A stretch of 64,000 bases of DNA from the NCBI RefSeq assembly GCF_000165675.1, contig NZ_AEIZ01000015.1, forward strand, positions 186,001-250,000, read 5' to 3'. Every line of letters begins with the position of its first letter. Positions within the stretch are counted from its first letter, which is position 1. The stretch comes from Leuconostoc fallax KCTC 3537. GTDB taxonomy: Bacteria; Bacillota; Bacilli; Lactobacillales; Lactobacillaceae. Below the pieces are notes generated by a model. The model was not told the origin of the DNA. It was given only the letters and a program-made list of their open reading frames with translations, and did no database searches. Positions 1-9,897 of the stretch are shown here, piece after piece. The translations under genes were made by a program, and so were the position numbers.

Positions 1-767
1 TGTTGATTTCACCGCATTTTTAGATACCCAACCACGCCAACCGCCATTTAAATTAGTCACATGGTAAGGATATTTTCTTCCAGGTGCCACAAAATTAATC
101 TTCCGTTTGGCATTTTTTCAATTTGACCTGGTCCACTACCATAACTGTCTCGATGTAACTGACCATTAACCATAACCACAGAGCCAATACCAATTTTCTT
201 AGCGGGCTTGGGTCTTTGTTTCCCTTTCTTAGGTGTAGTTTTCTTAGCAGTTTTTTATTTGATATTTTCTGAACTGCAACCTTTCGGTATTCCGTTAACT
301 TAATTGTTGCAACCCATTCACCATCAAAACCATTGCTGAATTCCCATTTGAAGCTCGTAACCATCATCGATAGATTCATATACCCACTAGTAACTAAAAT
401 ACGACCAGGCTTCCTACTATCCTGCCAATCTCTAATAAATTTAATATACTCAACACCATCTGAAAATGGCAATTTTTGTGCAGTTGTATAATTTACTTTT
501 TTGGATTTTTGGGAATAAAAAAGAAAATTCATACTCACGTAATTTTTGACTACCTATTAAATTAACCTCTCCAATAGCTGACACATCTTTGGCCTCACTT
601 CCCAAAGTAGCCTCATGTGCAATATCACTTGGATTAACCGGTAATTCAATCGTTTTATTTTTGTGGTTAGTCAAATACACACCAATATGAATTTTCTTTT
701 TATTGGACTTTGTTGAAACTATTGAAGCACCTTTCTTTGTTGGTGCTCTTTTATTTTGAGTAGCCAT
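1..767 (-). CDS. XkdP-like tail protein, partial at window edge, frame broken three times
   Basis: This tail protein follows the tape measure gene, the position of xkdP in PBSX-like phages, and probably links the tape measure to the baseplate. The N-terminal 100 residues and the following segment (frame starting KVNYTTAQ) form one domain. After a Lys/Pro-rich linker comes a small SH3-like domain with the motif NGGWRGWVSKNAV close to position 1. The frame breaks at short runs at 506-510, 251-256 and 113-118; adding one base at each joins the pieces into one protein that runs off the left edge. These look like sequencing deletions. A LysM domain was not recognised with certainty. Confidence 0.6.
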
Positions 768-779
768 ACTATATTAAAC

Positions 780-3700
780 TCACCTTCTTAAAGTTTTATT
801 ACGCTTTTCCATTAGTTTTTGTTCAATCAGTGCCAACATTTTCTCCGCATCATAGTTCTCATTAACACTTTGAATAACAATAGCACCCGGTTGAATAATT
901 ACATCAACATCACCTTGTTCATGATTGAGTACCGGTTTGGGTTGTTGAACACCTAATAGATCATCATTCCTAGCAATAGTGTCAGTGTTTAAACGGTTGT
1001 TTTCTACGTTTACAGTGTCACTACCACCAATACCACTAATAGCTGATACAAACTTCAAAACTGCTTGAGTAGCCAAATCAAACCCATTAATAATTGCATT
1101 AATAAGATTATTATCGAAACTCCCCGTAAAATTCTCCTGATGAGTCATAGTTGTGTTTTGAGTTAAATCCTTTGGATGTGGTATTGAAGCTGTATATCGA
1201 ACGGCTGCATTCTGATCACTTATTTGAGGTATTACAGGTGCATGCGCATCATAATTGAGATTTGCATGCTGATCTCTAATCTGCGGTGTCATCGGAATAA
1301 CATTACTGTAATTAATATGAGCATTTTGGTCTCGAACATTTTGTAACGGCTCCGCCCTGCTCAAATATTGATTGATAACTGTTTGGCCATTAGCCTGTGG
1401 TGCCATCGGTACAATATTCTTGTACTCAATATTTGCAGTTTGATTTTGGATATCGTTTAGTGGTTGGATTGAATTGACATATTGAGTAGTAGCTACTCGA
1501 TCACTAATTTTTGGCGTTTCCAGAGCGCCACTTTTGTATTGAACATTTGCTATTTGATCTCGAATATTTGGAACATCTTGCAAAACCTGGTTATAGCACA
1601 CGGTAGAATTTTGATCCTTAACATTAGGCGTTGCCATTTTATTAAGAACATAATCAATACCAACAACTTGCTTAGCAATTTCTGGTAATTCTGGCACTGC
1701 ATTGTGATATTGAATAGCTGCATTTGCATTTTCAATACTTGGCTGTGTTGGCACAATATTCATATAATCTACAGTTGCAGTTTGATTACTGATATTAGGC
1801 GTACCTTCAACGCTATTTTCATAATAGTTTATAGCTGATTGATTTTGTAACTGTGGCGCTGTTGGTACGGCATTAACGTACCTTAACATTGTTACTTGAT
1901 CATTCTTAACTTCTGGAATATCTGGCAATGTATATGCTGTCACGTTACCACCATTGATATCAGGCATTACATAACCTTCTGCTGATTTAACAGCAGATTC
2001 TGCCATATTAGCACTGGCATCACTTACCGAAGAAGCATTAGCGATAATACCGACCGCCATACCTAATGCCACGAACTTTCCAACTTGATCTCGCATTACT
2101 CGTGATGGCGAATGAATATTCAAAAAGCTTTTGGCTGCGTTAACAGCACTTTTTGCCATACTTGCTGCTGCATCTACTGCCGCTCCAATAGAACCTTTAA
2201 TCCCATTAACAAATCCCATAACAAAGTCTGTACCAGCGCTAACCAATGAACTGCCATAGCTTCTAACTGTGCTAACAGCACTTTGCATACCGCTACTTAC
2301 AGATGAAACGACATTACTCATTGCAGACATTACAGCGCTAACTATTGAACTAAATACAGAAGATACCGTTGTATATAGGGCTTGAATACCAGCTGATAAT
2401 GCTACAAGAGCTGCGCTTGTGGCAATAATTCCTGCCGATAATACCATCAGACCTGCGCCTGCTATTGTAGCTCCAGTACCAGCTACTATTAGTCCTGCAC
2501 CAGCTACAAAACCGGCAGCACCCATAATACCTAATGCAACACTAGATGCCATAGACATGGCGGTTAATAATGTCAGCGTTGCGGTCAAAGCTATTGTAGT
2601 GGCACTAATCATCAATAGACCTGCCGAAACCATTGCTACCGTCGCTAACATTAATGTCAATCCTGTAACAACAGCCATCGTTCCAGTGGCTAACAACGCC
2701 ATACTCGTTGAGGCCAACATGCTACCTGTCGCGATCATTAACATTGCTGCACTAGCCATCAATGCTGTAGCAGACATCATAATCATTGTTGCAGTAATCA
2801 TAGTGAACGTTGCTACTAGCACTAATGATGTTGCACTCAAAACAACAGAAGCAGCACCCATGACTGCCATTTCCGCTGCCAAAATACCAAATGCTGATAA
2901 CAGAGCAGTTGATGCCGTGGCCAAACTAATAAATGCCGCACCTAAGGTTGGTATTTGCGCTGCCATATTTGTAAAGGCTGTTCCAACAGTTGGTAATGTT
3001 GCAGATAATACAGTCGCCATTGCTACCACCGTTACCATTCCAGCTGATAACAAGGACATACCGGCACCTGCAATCGCTAGACCAGGACCTGCTGCAGCTA
3101 CTGCACCTAATCCAACAGCTGTAGCAGTTAGAGTTCCTGCTAGCTTTCCTAATGGCAACGAAACTAATTGACTAACACCATTTGCTAACATTTCAAACCC
3201 TCTACCAGCTGATAACGCAGCATTGCCGATAGAATCAAAGACTTTGGCTAATGCATTCAAAACACCTGATATTGCATTACCAATAGCATCAACTACCTTA
3301 CTGATACCTCCAGATACTGAATCCACAACTTGGCTCATGGCATTACCAATTGAAGTAACAACCTGACTAAAACCATCAGCCACAGAATTAACTACTTGTG
3401 AAATACCATTAGCAATGCTACTAACAAGTTCAGAAATAGAAGAAATGATTAATGCTACAGCCATAGCGATACTCATGACGATAATAGATACTGCACTAGC
3501 AATTGATGCAGCTGCAACAGCAAATGCCATAGATAGCGCATTAATGACTGGAGGTAATGCTTGAATGGCTGGTATTGCCAAGCCCATTCCCATACCAATC
3601 ATCAAGATAGTTGCACCAAAAGCTAACATAGCCGGTATTGCAGCAGTTAGAGCTGTACCAAATAAAGCAAATGTGATAACCAGCCCTGCAACAACTAAGC

Positions 3701-6113
3701 CAAATGCTGCCATGGCCACGGCTCCTGCAGTTCCTGTTTGAGCAATCGGTGCCATAGCTAATGCCAAAATTGAAACACTTGCAGCAAACACTGCAATGCC
3801 TAATACATTGGCGGTTAATGCTGAACCAAATGTTGCAAATACTGCTGCTAAGCCAGCTATTACAACGCCAAATGTTACTAAAGGCCCAATGGCTGTGCTA
3901 CCTAATGAAGCGAGTGGTACCATTGCCAAAGCCATAGCAGAAACAGATGCAGCAAATACACCAATACCAACAGCACTGCTTTGCAACTTGCTTCCCATTG
4001 ATCCTAATATAATGGCTAAGCCACCCACAACTGCGCCAAATGACAATAACGGAGCAACTGCTGATGGTCCAATAGAAGCTAAACCACTCAACTCTCTAGC
4101 CAATAAGGCAATGGAGGCAACAACTAGAGCTATACCTGCCATCTTAGCCAATCCACTAAGTGCCCCCGTAGTTTTTTGAACAGGCTTTGCACTTTTTCCA
4201 AAGCTGAACATCCCCTTAGACAAGCTATTCAATTTTCCTCTAAACAGATCAAGTAGTAATGATATAGGCTTAAAGAATTTAAATGCAGCTACTACTGCTA
4301 AAGCACCCACAGCTAATAACGGTAATGACTGTGTAAAATGCCGAATAGTACTAGGATCTAAACTCTGTATAAAATTAGATACGCCTTGTATAGCTCCCGC
4401 CAAAAGTTTAAGTGCGCCTGCTGCCCAACGTGCTGCAGTTGCAATAGGATTAATTGCTTTTTGCCCTTTAACACCTGCTAAAGCACTTTTAATAGCATTA
4501 ATGGCAAAACCAGCTTGTAAGAAAGCGCCCTGTAAGTCATCAATAGCGCCTGTATCTTTAAGTACGCTCCAGAACTCTTTACCCCACTTCATTGCAGTTT
4601 TGAAGCCTTTAGATAACCCATCTACTGCTGTGGTTGCAAATCGATTGATAGTAGGCACGGAGCTCTTAATTGTATTAGTAATACCATCGATTACTTTGGT
4701 CATGCCACCTTTAGCCATGGCATCTAATACAGTAGCCGTTGCATTGGTAACTGCATTTTTCATATTAGCAAATGATGTTCCGATACCTCCGGTTGCAGTA
4801 CGTGCAGTATTTGCAAACCCTTTGGCACCACCGTCAAGCTCAATAAATCGCTTATTAAGCTGATCCATTGTGACATCACCATTCTTTAACTTAGCGTAAA
4901 GATCACGTTCTGCACTTTTACCAGTCAACCCAAATGAATTAGCGACTTTAGTCAATGCATAAGGCATGGTTTCTTGAAGTGTTCTCCAAGATGTCATATC
5001 AACGGTACCACTGGCTAACATTTGTGAATATTGTTCAACACCACGTGACGCATCTCCAGCACTAGCACCTGATGCCAAGAAAGCATCATTTAAGGCGGTA
5101 GCAGTCTTAGCACCTCCAGTAGCACTTTTTTCCAAAATAGCAAAGCTTTGAGCACTTTTTGTTAAATCCTGTAGGGATGTAGGTAATCCATCAACACCCT
5201 TTTTCAATATATCAACAGACTTATTGGTATCCTGTGTTGCATAGCCCATTTGTGCCATAACTTTTGGATAAGCGTTCAGTGTATCAACACGACTAACAGC
5301 ACCACCGATACTATCTTTAACCATGCCCACCGCTTTACCAATACCAGCGCCAATTAAGTTCGCACCTAACATACTTTTAAACATGCTACCGGTCTTTGTT
5401 GCCGTTTGTGTCAATTGGCTAAATCCACTAGCACCTGTGTTAGTTTCAGACCTAATTTTATTGCCTAAACCAGTAAAAGCATTCTTGGCAGTATTACCTG
5501 TTGTTATCGCTGCAGTAGCCAACTTACCAAAAACACCGCCACTACTGGCGGTGTTTTGTAATGAACTTCTAAGTTTGGCACCAATCGTACCACTTGCTTG
5601 CTGTAATTGTGCTGCTTTAGCTGTGGCTGACGTAAATTGAATAGCCAAACCTTTGGTATTGTTTTCTGCTTGTTGTAATTGGGACTTTAATTGGCCCACG
5701 TTATTCTCAGCTTTCAACATTTCAGATGCTGAAGCCTTACCACCATTGGCTAATTCTTGGACATGATTTTGTGCCTCTGATAACGCTTTGGATGTCAAAT
5801 CAGTCACGCGTTGAGAACGCTGTAATTCCTGTCCTAAAGAAGTAGCCCTTCCTTTTGCTTGTTCAAGAGGCGATACCATCTCGGTCATACTCCTAACAGT
5901 CTTCGTAGCAGTACCGTATGCTTGATTGAACGACTCACCCATACCTTTAGCAAAACTTGTCATGGCTGAGCTATTGATGTTGGATTCAACCGCTGATTTA
6001 AATTTATCAATTTGTGATGTACTACGACTAATATTGCTATCTAAACTATTTAATTTGTTAGAAAAATTATCAAATAGCTGTAGCGTCGCACTGAGTGTTG
6101 TTCCCGACCCCAT
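780..6113 (-). CDS. Phage tail tape measure protein (TP901/PBSX type)
   Basis: This 1777-residue protein sets tail length and helps DNA injection. The start is ATG at 6113 with a strong GGAGG about 7 bases upstream. Residues 1-180 are predicted coiled coil with Gln/Asn-rich heptads. Residues about 250-500 carry the conserved tape measure domain. Residues about 580-1330 are an extremely Ala/Gly/Val-rich hydrophobic region with approximate internal repeats of about 40 residues. Residues 1402-1649 are thirteen 19-residue repeats (separate entry). It lies directly downstream of the tail assembly chaperones, as in all tailed phages. This 5.3-kb frame contains no break, unlike many shorter genes here. 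Confidence 0.95.
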   Translation of the reverse strand: MGSGTTLSATLQLFDNFSNKLNSLDSNISRSTSQIDKFKSAVESNINSSAMTSFAKGMGESFNQAYGTATKTVRSMTEMVSPLEQAKGRATSLGQELQRSQRVTDLTSKALSEAQNHVQELANGGKASASEMLKAENNVGQLKSQLQQAENNTKGLAIQFTSATAKAAQLQQASGTIGAKLRSSLQNTASSGGVFGKLATAAITTGNTAKNAFTGLGNKIRSETNTGASGFSQLTQTATKTGSMFKSMLGANLIGAGIGKAVGMVKDSIGGAVSRVDTLNAYPKVMAQMGYATQDTNKSVDILKKGVDGLPTSLQDLTKSAQSFAILEKSATGGAKTATALNDAFLASGASAGDASRGVEQYSQMLASGTVDMTSWRTLQETMPYALTKVANSFGLTGKSAERDLYAKLKNGDVTMDQLNKRFIELDGGAKGFANTARTATGGIGTSFANMKNAVTNATATVLDAMAKGGMTKVIDGITNTIKSSVPTINRFATTAVDGLSKGFKTAMKWGKEFWSVLKDTGAIDDLQGAFLQAGFAINAIKSALAGVKGQKAINPIATAARWAAGALKLLAGAIQGVSNFIQSLDPSTIRHFTQSLPLLAVGALAVVAAFKFFKPISLLLDLFRGKLNSLSKGMFSFGKSAKPVQKTTGALSGLAKMAGIALVVASIALLARELSGLASIGPSAVAPLLSFGAVVGGLAIILGSMGSKLQSSAVGIGVFAASVSAMALAMVPLASLGSTAIGPLVTFGVVIAGLAAVFATFGSALTANVLGIAVFAASVSILALAMAPIAQTGTAGAVAMAAFGLVVAGLVITFALFGTALTAAIPAMLAFGATILMIGMGMGLAIPAIQALPPVINALSMAFAVAAASIASAVSIIVMSIAMAVALIISSISELVSSIANGISQVVNSVADGFSQVVTSIGNAMSQVVDSVSGGISKVVDAIGNAISGVLNALAKVFDSIGNAALSAGRGFEMLANGVSQLVSLPLGKLAGTLTATAVGLGAVAAAGPGLAIAGAGMSLLSAGMVTVVAMATVLSATLPTVGTAFTNMAAQIPTLGAAFISLATASTALLSAFGILAAEMAVMGAASVVLSATSLVLVATFTMITATMIMMSATALMASAAMLMIATGSMLASTSMALLATGTMAVVTGLTLMLATVAMVSAGLLMISATTIALTATLTLLTAMSMASSVALGIMGAAGFVAGAGLIVAGTGATIAGAGLMVLSAGIIATSAALVALSAGIQALYTTVSSVFSSIVSAVMSAMSNVVSSVSSGMQSAVSTVRSYGSSLVSAGTDFVMGFVNGIKGSIGAAVDAAASMAKSAVNAAKSFLNIHSPSRVMRDQVGKFVALGMAVGIIANASSVSDASANMAESAVKSAEGYVMPDINGGNVTAYTLPDIPEVKNDQVTMLRYVNAVPTAPQLQNQSAINYYENSVEGTPNISNQTATVDYMNIVPTQPSIENANAAIQYHNAVPELPEIAKQVVGIDYVLNKMATPNVKDQNSTVCYNQVLQDVPNIRDQIANVQYKSGALETPKISDRVATTQYVNSIQPLNDIQNQTANIEYKNIVPMAPQANGQTVINQYLSRAEPLQNVRDQNAHINYSNVIPMTPQIRDQHANLNYDAHAPVIPQISDQNAAVRYTASIPHPKDLTQNTTMTHQENFTGSFDNNLINAIINGFDLATQAVLKFVSAISGIGGSDTVNVENNRLNTDTIARNDDLLGVQQPKPVLNHEQGDVDVIIQPGAIVIQSVNENYDAEKMLALIEQKLMEKRNKTLRR
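1167..1910 (-). repeat. Thirteen tandem 19-residue (57-bp) repeats in the tape measure C-terminus
   Basis: The translated segment falls into thirteen consecutive units of 19 residues (the first has one extra). The core pattern is I-x-D/N-Q-x-A-x-x-x-Y at unit positions 1-10, then a variable part ending in P-x-x-P. The DNA copies are diverged, so this is an old protein-level repeat and not a recent DNA expansion. Function is unknown; it could form a repeated extended fold near the tail tip or bind the tail hub. Confidence 0.85.
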
Positions 6114-6160
6114 AAATATCCCTCCACATTATGTACACGGTGTTGCCACCGTATTTGGCG

Positions 6161-6358
6161 TCATTTTGATTTTGCCTGACGTTCTGCTCGCTTCATTTCT
6201 GCCTTTTCTTGCTCAACTTTGATGTTAATTGATGCAATAACAAGTGCTTTTTCATAACGACTTAGGGATGACCATTGTTTAGGTGACCATCCGTGATTAT
6301 TGAGCATATGAGCATAGTAAGCAAAATCTCCATTACCGCCTTTAATTAGTTTTTGCAT
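6161..6358 (-). CDS. Frameshift extension (GT part) of the tail assembly chaperone
   Basis: This 65-residue frame overlaps the end of the upstream chaperone gene and matches the second part of tail assembly chaperone pairs, the G/GT arrangement between tail tube and tape measure. In such phages it is made only as a fusion by ribosomal frameshifting. It has no convincing ribosome-binding site of its own, which supports a fusion. It starts GGNGDFAYYAHMLNNHG and ends in a charged Lys/Glu/Arg helix. The joint lies around the A run at 6350-6354. Confidence 0.75.
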   Translation of the reverse strand: MQKLIKGGNGDFAYYAHMLNNHGWSPKQWSSLSRYEKALVIASINIKVEQEKAEMKRAERQAKSK

Positions 6359-6761
6359 CTTCCACTAAATCATTAACATCTTCATTAAAGCCGTTGAATT
6401 CAGTTACTTCTTTTGCCAAAGTAGCGAATTCACCAGCACGAAGCATTGTACGAGCAGTATCCACAGCTGATCCTGTTCCATAATTTTCTTGTAGAACAGC
6501 ATCTGAAAAGTTAGGTACAACCGTTGATGCCACAACTAACAAGCCAGCATACTTATCTCCGTCTGTTTCTGTGCGTACTTGGCCATTCTTGCTACGCAAC
6601 TTGACCGTAGCACGTTGACGTAAGGCTGTGTTCTCAGCTTCAGTGATTGTCTTAATAACAAAAGGCTTTGGGAAACGATCAATCTTCACTTCCTTTTGCT
6701 CAACTGTTGCCTCAACGTTTTCCTTCAAAAAATCTGATACATTATATGCTGTTTCTGTCAT
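6342..6761 (-). CDS. Tail assembly chaperone (XkdN-like, G part)
   Basis: This 139-residue acidic protein lies between tail tube and tape measure genes, the standard place of the tail assembly chaperone that coats the tape measure during tail building. It ends in a TAA directly after the probable slippery run, with the extension frame overlapping it. The position and the overlap carry the assignment more than any motif. The start is ATG at 6761, after AGGAGAAATTTATC. Confidence 0.85.
   Translation of the reverse strand: MTETAYNVSDFLKENVEATVEQKEVKIDRFPKPFVIKTITEAENTALRQRATVKLRSKNGQVRTETDGDKYAGLLVVASTVVPNFSDAVLQENYGTGSAVDTARTMLRAGEFATLAKEVTEFNGFNEDVNDLVEDAKTN
6346..6358 (-). other. Probable programmed frameshift site of the tail chaperone
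   Basis: On the minus strand the end of the chaperone reads GCA AAA ACT AAT TAA, and the extension frame reads CAA AAA CTA ATT. As written, a +1 (or -2) shift is needed. If one A has been lost here, as in many other runs in this window, the true reading would be GCA AAA AAC TAA. That holds the classical -1 heptamer A AAA AAC immediately before the stop codon. Confidence 0.6.
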
Positions 6762-6816
6762 GATAAATTTCTCCTATAATTTTAAATTCTGATATCAATT
6801 GATTTGTAAATACTAA

Positions 6817-7275
6817 TTAAATGCCATTAAAAGCCGATACAAGGTTAAAGCCTTCAAACGAGAAGTCGCTTTCCCATTCCATAACGCCATCATCTGCTTC
6901 TAATGCCACCAATGGGATACTATCCATATTAATGTTATGGAATGCTACTGTTTGCTTTCCAACTGAACTTGTTTCGTCTTCAACGACTACTGTGGCATCA
7001 AAGAATGTATCAACACCCTCATTAGCCATCTTTTGACCTAATTTAGCCCAATTTGAATTAATAACCTTGCCACCCATGGAACCAGAACCAGCAATACTAG
7101 TTGTTTTCTTCTTAGTCCACAATGAGCCAATAACTTGAACATCTTCCTTGTTCTTATCGATTTGAGCAGTAAATTCTGTCAATTCAATTAATTCAATATT
7201 TTGGCCATCAATATTGACAGTCACCATACCTGATTTTGAATTGATAACATCTTTACCTGATAACACATCACGCAT
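6817..7275 (-). CDS. Tail tube protein (XkdM-like)
   Basis: This 152-residue protein follows the sheath gene and is the inner tube of the contractile tail. The start MRDVLSGKDVINSKSG and the beta-rich body fit the XkdM tube family. The ATG at 7275 has AAGGGGG about 6 bases upstream. The gene lies 17 bases after the sheath gene, so the two are co-expressed. Confidence 0.85.
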   Translation of the reverse strand: MRDVLSGKDVINSKSGMVTVNIDGQNIELIELTEFTAQIDKNKEDVQVIGSLWTKKKTTSIAGSGSMGGKVINSNWAKLGQKMANEGVDTFFDATVVVEDETSSVGKQTVAFHNINMDSIPLVALEADDGVMEWESDFSFEGFNLVSAFNGI

Positions 7276-7292
7276 TTGTTGTCCCCCTTAGA

Positions 7293-8669
7293 TTATTGAA
7301 CTGTGATCTTTGCGTATAACTTTTCCATTGAATCCGTTGGTTGAACTGCCAACGTCATCACAACGGCATCTTTATCTGCACCAGGTTCAACCGTAATATC
7401 ATCTGGTACAAAGTTTTGAATGGCTCCTTGTGCTTGTAGCCCTGTCAAATAGGTAATACGGTTAGCCTTAAACACATCACGACCTTGTGGGTTGTTATCC
7501 ACTTTCCCAATAAATTGCTTTTCATAAGTGTCATGCGTATTGTTAGCAATTTCATCCAAGACACGTAGCACACGATTCTTACGGAAATATTGGTTCTTTG
7601 ATACTGAATAAGTGTGGTGTGAGTTGATGTCCTGTTCAATAACAACACTGCCATCACGACGTGCTGTAAAAACAATCTTTCCAGCTAGTAACGCTTTTTC
7701 TGTATCACTGTTACTAAAGCGTGGTACTACGTCCACAGCTCCAGGATATGAGCGATATGTCAATGACTCATTTATATCAGCTGCAGCACTCACACCAGCA
7801 AAATAACCCGCTGCAACCGTTTCAGGTAGTTCATTGTCGTTTAACAGCTTCACACCATTTTGAACAACACTAATACCTTCATAATCGTAATCAAAGTTAT
7901 CACTACCAGGAACAACACCTGTAACTTTCAGGCCATCATTCTCTCGTAAACTTTTGATTGTGTTGTAAACCATCAAATGAATATTTGCATCTTTATCTGC
8001 TCCTGCGGCAGTCAATACATTAAAGTTCATTGTTTCAGTAGCATGGTTAATTTCAGCTAATAGATCTTCACTTAGAACCGTTGTGCCACCTGACAAATTA
8101 AGTGTAATCGTTGATGACACCGCATCAATCAATGCACGGCCATCATCCCCTTGTGAAGCAGAAGTTGCCTGTACATCAAGATAAGCATTAGATTTTAATT
8201 CTGATGCATTTCGTACTGACTGTGTATTAACCAACTCTGTTCCAAAGAATGTGGCCACATCTAACTTTGTCGTATCAGTGGCATCACGATAAACGCTTAC
8301 CTTAACACTGTTGCCTTTTTCTCCAGCATACTTAGCTGTGAATACCCAAGGTAATACATCACTTGTGGCTGTTGCCTTGTTTCCAGCATTAGAATTAAAT
8401 ACTAGAACACTCTTAGGTGCCCCCTTTAAGATTTCATTCAATGCTGCTAACTCGTTAGAGTTAATATCAACGCCAAATAATGCTTTGAAGTCGCTACCAC
8501 CGCCAACTTCTGTTACACCATTCTTACCCCAACCAAATGAACCGCTATGAATCCAGAAAACAACACCTCGTGAAGTATCTGATCCTGCTGCCGTTAATGA
8601 GTTAGAGCTAACATCAACATATGCTCCAGGGCGTGCTTTGTTTTGTGATGTCCAATTTCCACCTGCCAT
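7293..8669 (-). CDS. Tail sheath protein (XkdK-like), contractile tail
   Basis: This 458-residue protein is a phage tail sheath of the PBSX/XkdK family. The N-terminus MAGGNWTSQNKARPGAYV is typical: sheath proteins start with a short arm followed by a conserved RPG-Y-V motif. The C-terminal part (EQDINSHHTYS through the long helix ending GKVDNNPQGRD) is the conserved assembly domain. Its presence shows that the phage is a myovirus. Starts at ATG 8669. Confidence 0.92.
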   Translation of the reverse strand: MAGGNWTSQNKARPGAYVDVSSNSLTAAGSDTSRGVVFWIHSGSFGWGKNGVTEVGGGSDFKALFGVDINSNELAALNEILKGAPKSVLVFNSNAGNKATATSDVLPWVFTAKYAGEKGNSVKVSVYRDATDTTKLDVATFFGTELVNTQSVRNASELKSNAYLDVQATSASQGDDGRALIDAVSSTITLNLSGGTTVLSEDLLAEINHATETMNFNVLTAAGADKDANIHLMVYNTIKSLRENDGLKVTGVVPGSDNFDYDYEGISVVQNGVKLLNDNELPETVAAGYFAGVSAAADINESLTYRSYPGAVDVVPRFSNSDTEKALLAGKIVFTARRDGSVVIEQDINSHHTYSVSKNQYFRKNRVLRVLDEIANNTHDTYEKQFIGKVDNNPQGRDVFKANRITYLTGLQAQGAIQNFVPDDITVEPGADKDAVVMTLAVQPTDSMEKLYAKITVQ

Positions 8670-8672
8670 AAT

Positions 8673-9035
8673 TTAAAAAAGTCCTTTCTTCTTAAAATCT
8701 GCAAACAATTGACGAATCTGAGGGCGTGTGTACGTTCTCCCAGGCCTTGTCAGCATTTTTATCATCAACATGTCTGTATCGTTAAAACTACTTGTTAATA
8801 ATTGTTCACGAGTAAATTCGATACTGTCATAAACTTCTGGATCAATACCAGAAGTTGCTTTTTCAGTTATCGGTTCTTTTGTTTCAACAGTTTTACTGGC
8901 ACTATTTTGCGCTTTAGGCGTAACAGTGTTTTTCGTACTGGTTGAAACATCTTTATCATTCTTATCTGTACTAGTTGATACCTTTGTATCATCAGGCTTA
9001 GTACTAGATGAATTTTTAGAATTATCTGTTGCCAT
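8673..9035 (-). CDS. Small phage protein with Ser/Thr/Lys-rich N-terminus, function unknown
   Basis: This 120-residue protein lies between the tail terminator and sheath genes. Residues 1-65 are low complexity, rich in Ser, Thr, Asp and Lys, and probably disordered. Residues 70-120 form a folded part (EFTREQLLTSSFNDTD and a basic end). Its start overlaps the end of the preceding gene by 14 bases. In PBSX-like clusters a small protein sits at this position, but I cannot assign a function. Confidence 0.7.
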   Translation of the reverse strand: MATDNSKNSSSTKPDDTKVSTSTDKNDKDVSTSTKNTVTPKAQNSASKTVETKEPITEKATSGIDPEVYDSIEFTREQLLTSSFNDTDMLMIKMLTRPGRTYTRPQIRQLFADFKKKGLF

Positions 9036-9464
9036 TCAACAATCCTCCTTCATAAATTAAATTGTTATTCATCTTTGGCCCATCATCTGAGACATGGTCT
9101 TGCACATAAATATCAAACTGAAAATGCAAAACATCGTCCACTATGTTTAGTGAACGATGCCATAATCGTGCAAAATTAGGTTGAATAAGTTTGAATTTTT
9201 CCATCAATAACTCACTCTTTAAATCAATATCAGATAGTTTTTACGGCTGTCCTCTGCCGGCATATATACCAAATCATACGTATACATACGATGTTCATGA
9301 TGACCAATTGAGCTTCCAATAGTCACCGGTAATCTTTGAATGAGATAACATGGTGTTTCATATGCACCATTTTCCTGTTTATCACGATAAATAATCATGT
9401 CAGGATCAATATCCGCTAAAGTATTACCGATAAGCAATGTAATATCTGTCATATTATTTACCAA
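9022..9464 (-). CDS. Tail terminator / neck protein (DUF6838-like), frame broken once
   Basis: Two frames (9219-9464 and 9022-9207) join into a single protein of about 147 residues when one A is added to the run of five at 9238-9242. The joined region then reads RKKLSDIDLKSELLMEKF. The position after a gp10-like protein and before the sheath, and the general layout, fit a tail terminator-type neck protein of contractile-tailed phages. The break is probably an assembly error. Confidence 0.7.
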
Positions 9465-9897
9465 ATAATTTATTAATTTCAGCTGTGAAGCGTTTATCTA
9501 CTCGTTGTGTCATAAGCGCTTCAATCTCAGTCATTGAATTTTTCAACATAAATTTACCAGGCACAAATGGTGTAACCAAGCGTGCATTGATAGCAGGTAC
9601 GTATCTTCCTACCTTCTGCCGATGACCAAATTCAACAGATGCAGCATATTCAGTATTATTGACAAGCTCAACAACAACAGCGTTGCCACGTTTAGTGGCT
9701 GATGTCTTTTGCCAAGCACTCTTTAAACGACCTTTATCAGTTGGGGTTCGCTCTTTGACAGCAATCAATCCTAAATTACCTACATCATTCATCTCACTAA
9801 TCATAGCTTGCAAGATATCTTGATTATGAAGTGAGTTTTGCAAGTTACTCAAGAAAGATTTTATTTCACCATCGTCAAATTTACCCATTCTTGACAT
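9454..9897 (-). CDS. HK97 gp10-like head-tail / tail completion protein
   Basis: This 147-residue protein has the layout of the HK97 gp10-like family. It has an N-terminal helix, the motif AVKERTPTDKGRLKSAW, the strand NNTEYAASVEFGH and a C-terminal helix. The TPVDTGRLR-like motif is diagnostic of the family. It overlaps both neighbours by a few bases, which points to translational coupling in the connector block. Confidence 0.85.
   Translation of the reverse strand: MSRMGKFDDGEIKSFLSNLQNSLHNQDILQAMISEMNDVGNLGLIAVKERTPTDKGRLKSAWQKTSATKRGNAVVVELVNNTEYAASVEFGHRQKVGRYVPAINARLVTPFVPGKFMLKNSMTEIEALMTQRVDKRFTAEINKLFGK

Noticed and set aside
1167-1910. CRISPR array or DNA minisatellite
   Set aside because: The 57-base units are diverged in DNA and conserved only in the protein; there are no spacers.
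2419-5640. Long Ala/Pro/Asn-rich plus-strand frames opposite the tape measure gene
   Set aside because: They are shadows of the Ala/Val/Ser-rich coding strand, have no RBS and no domain.
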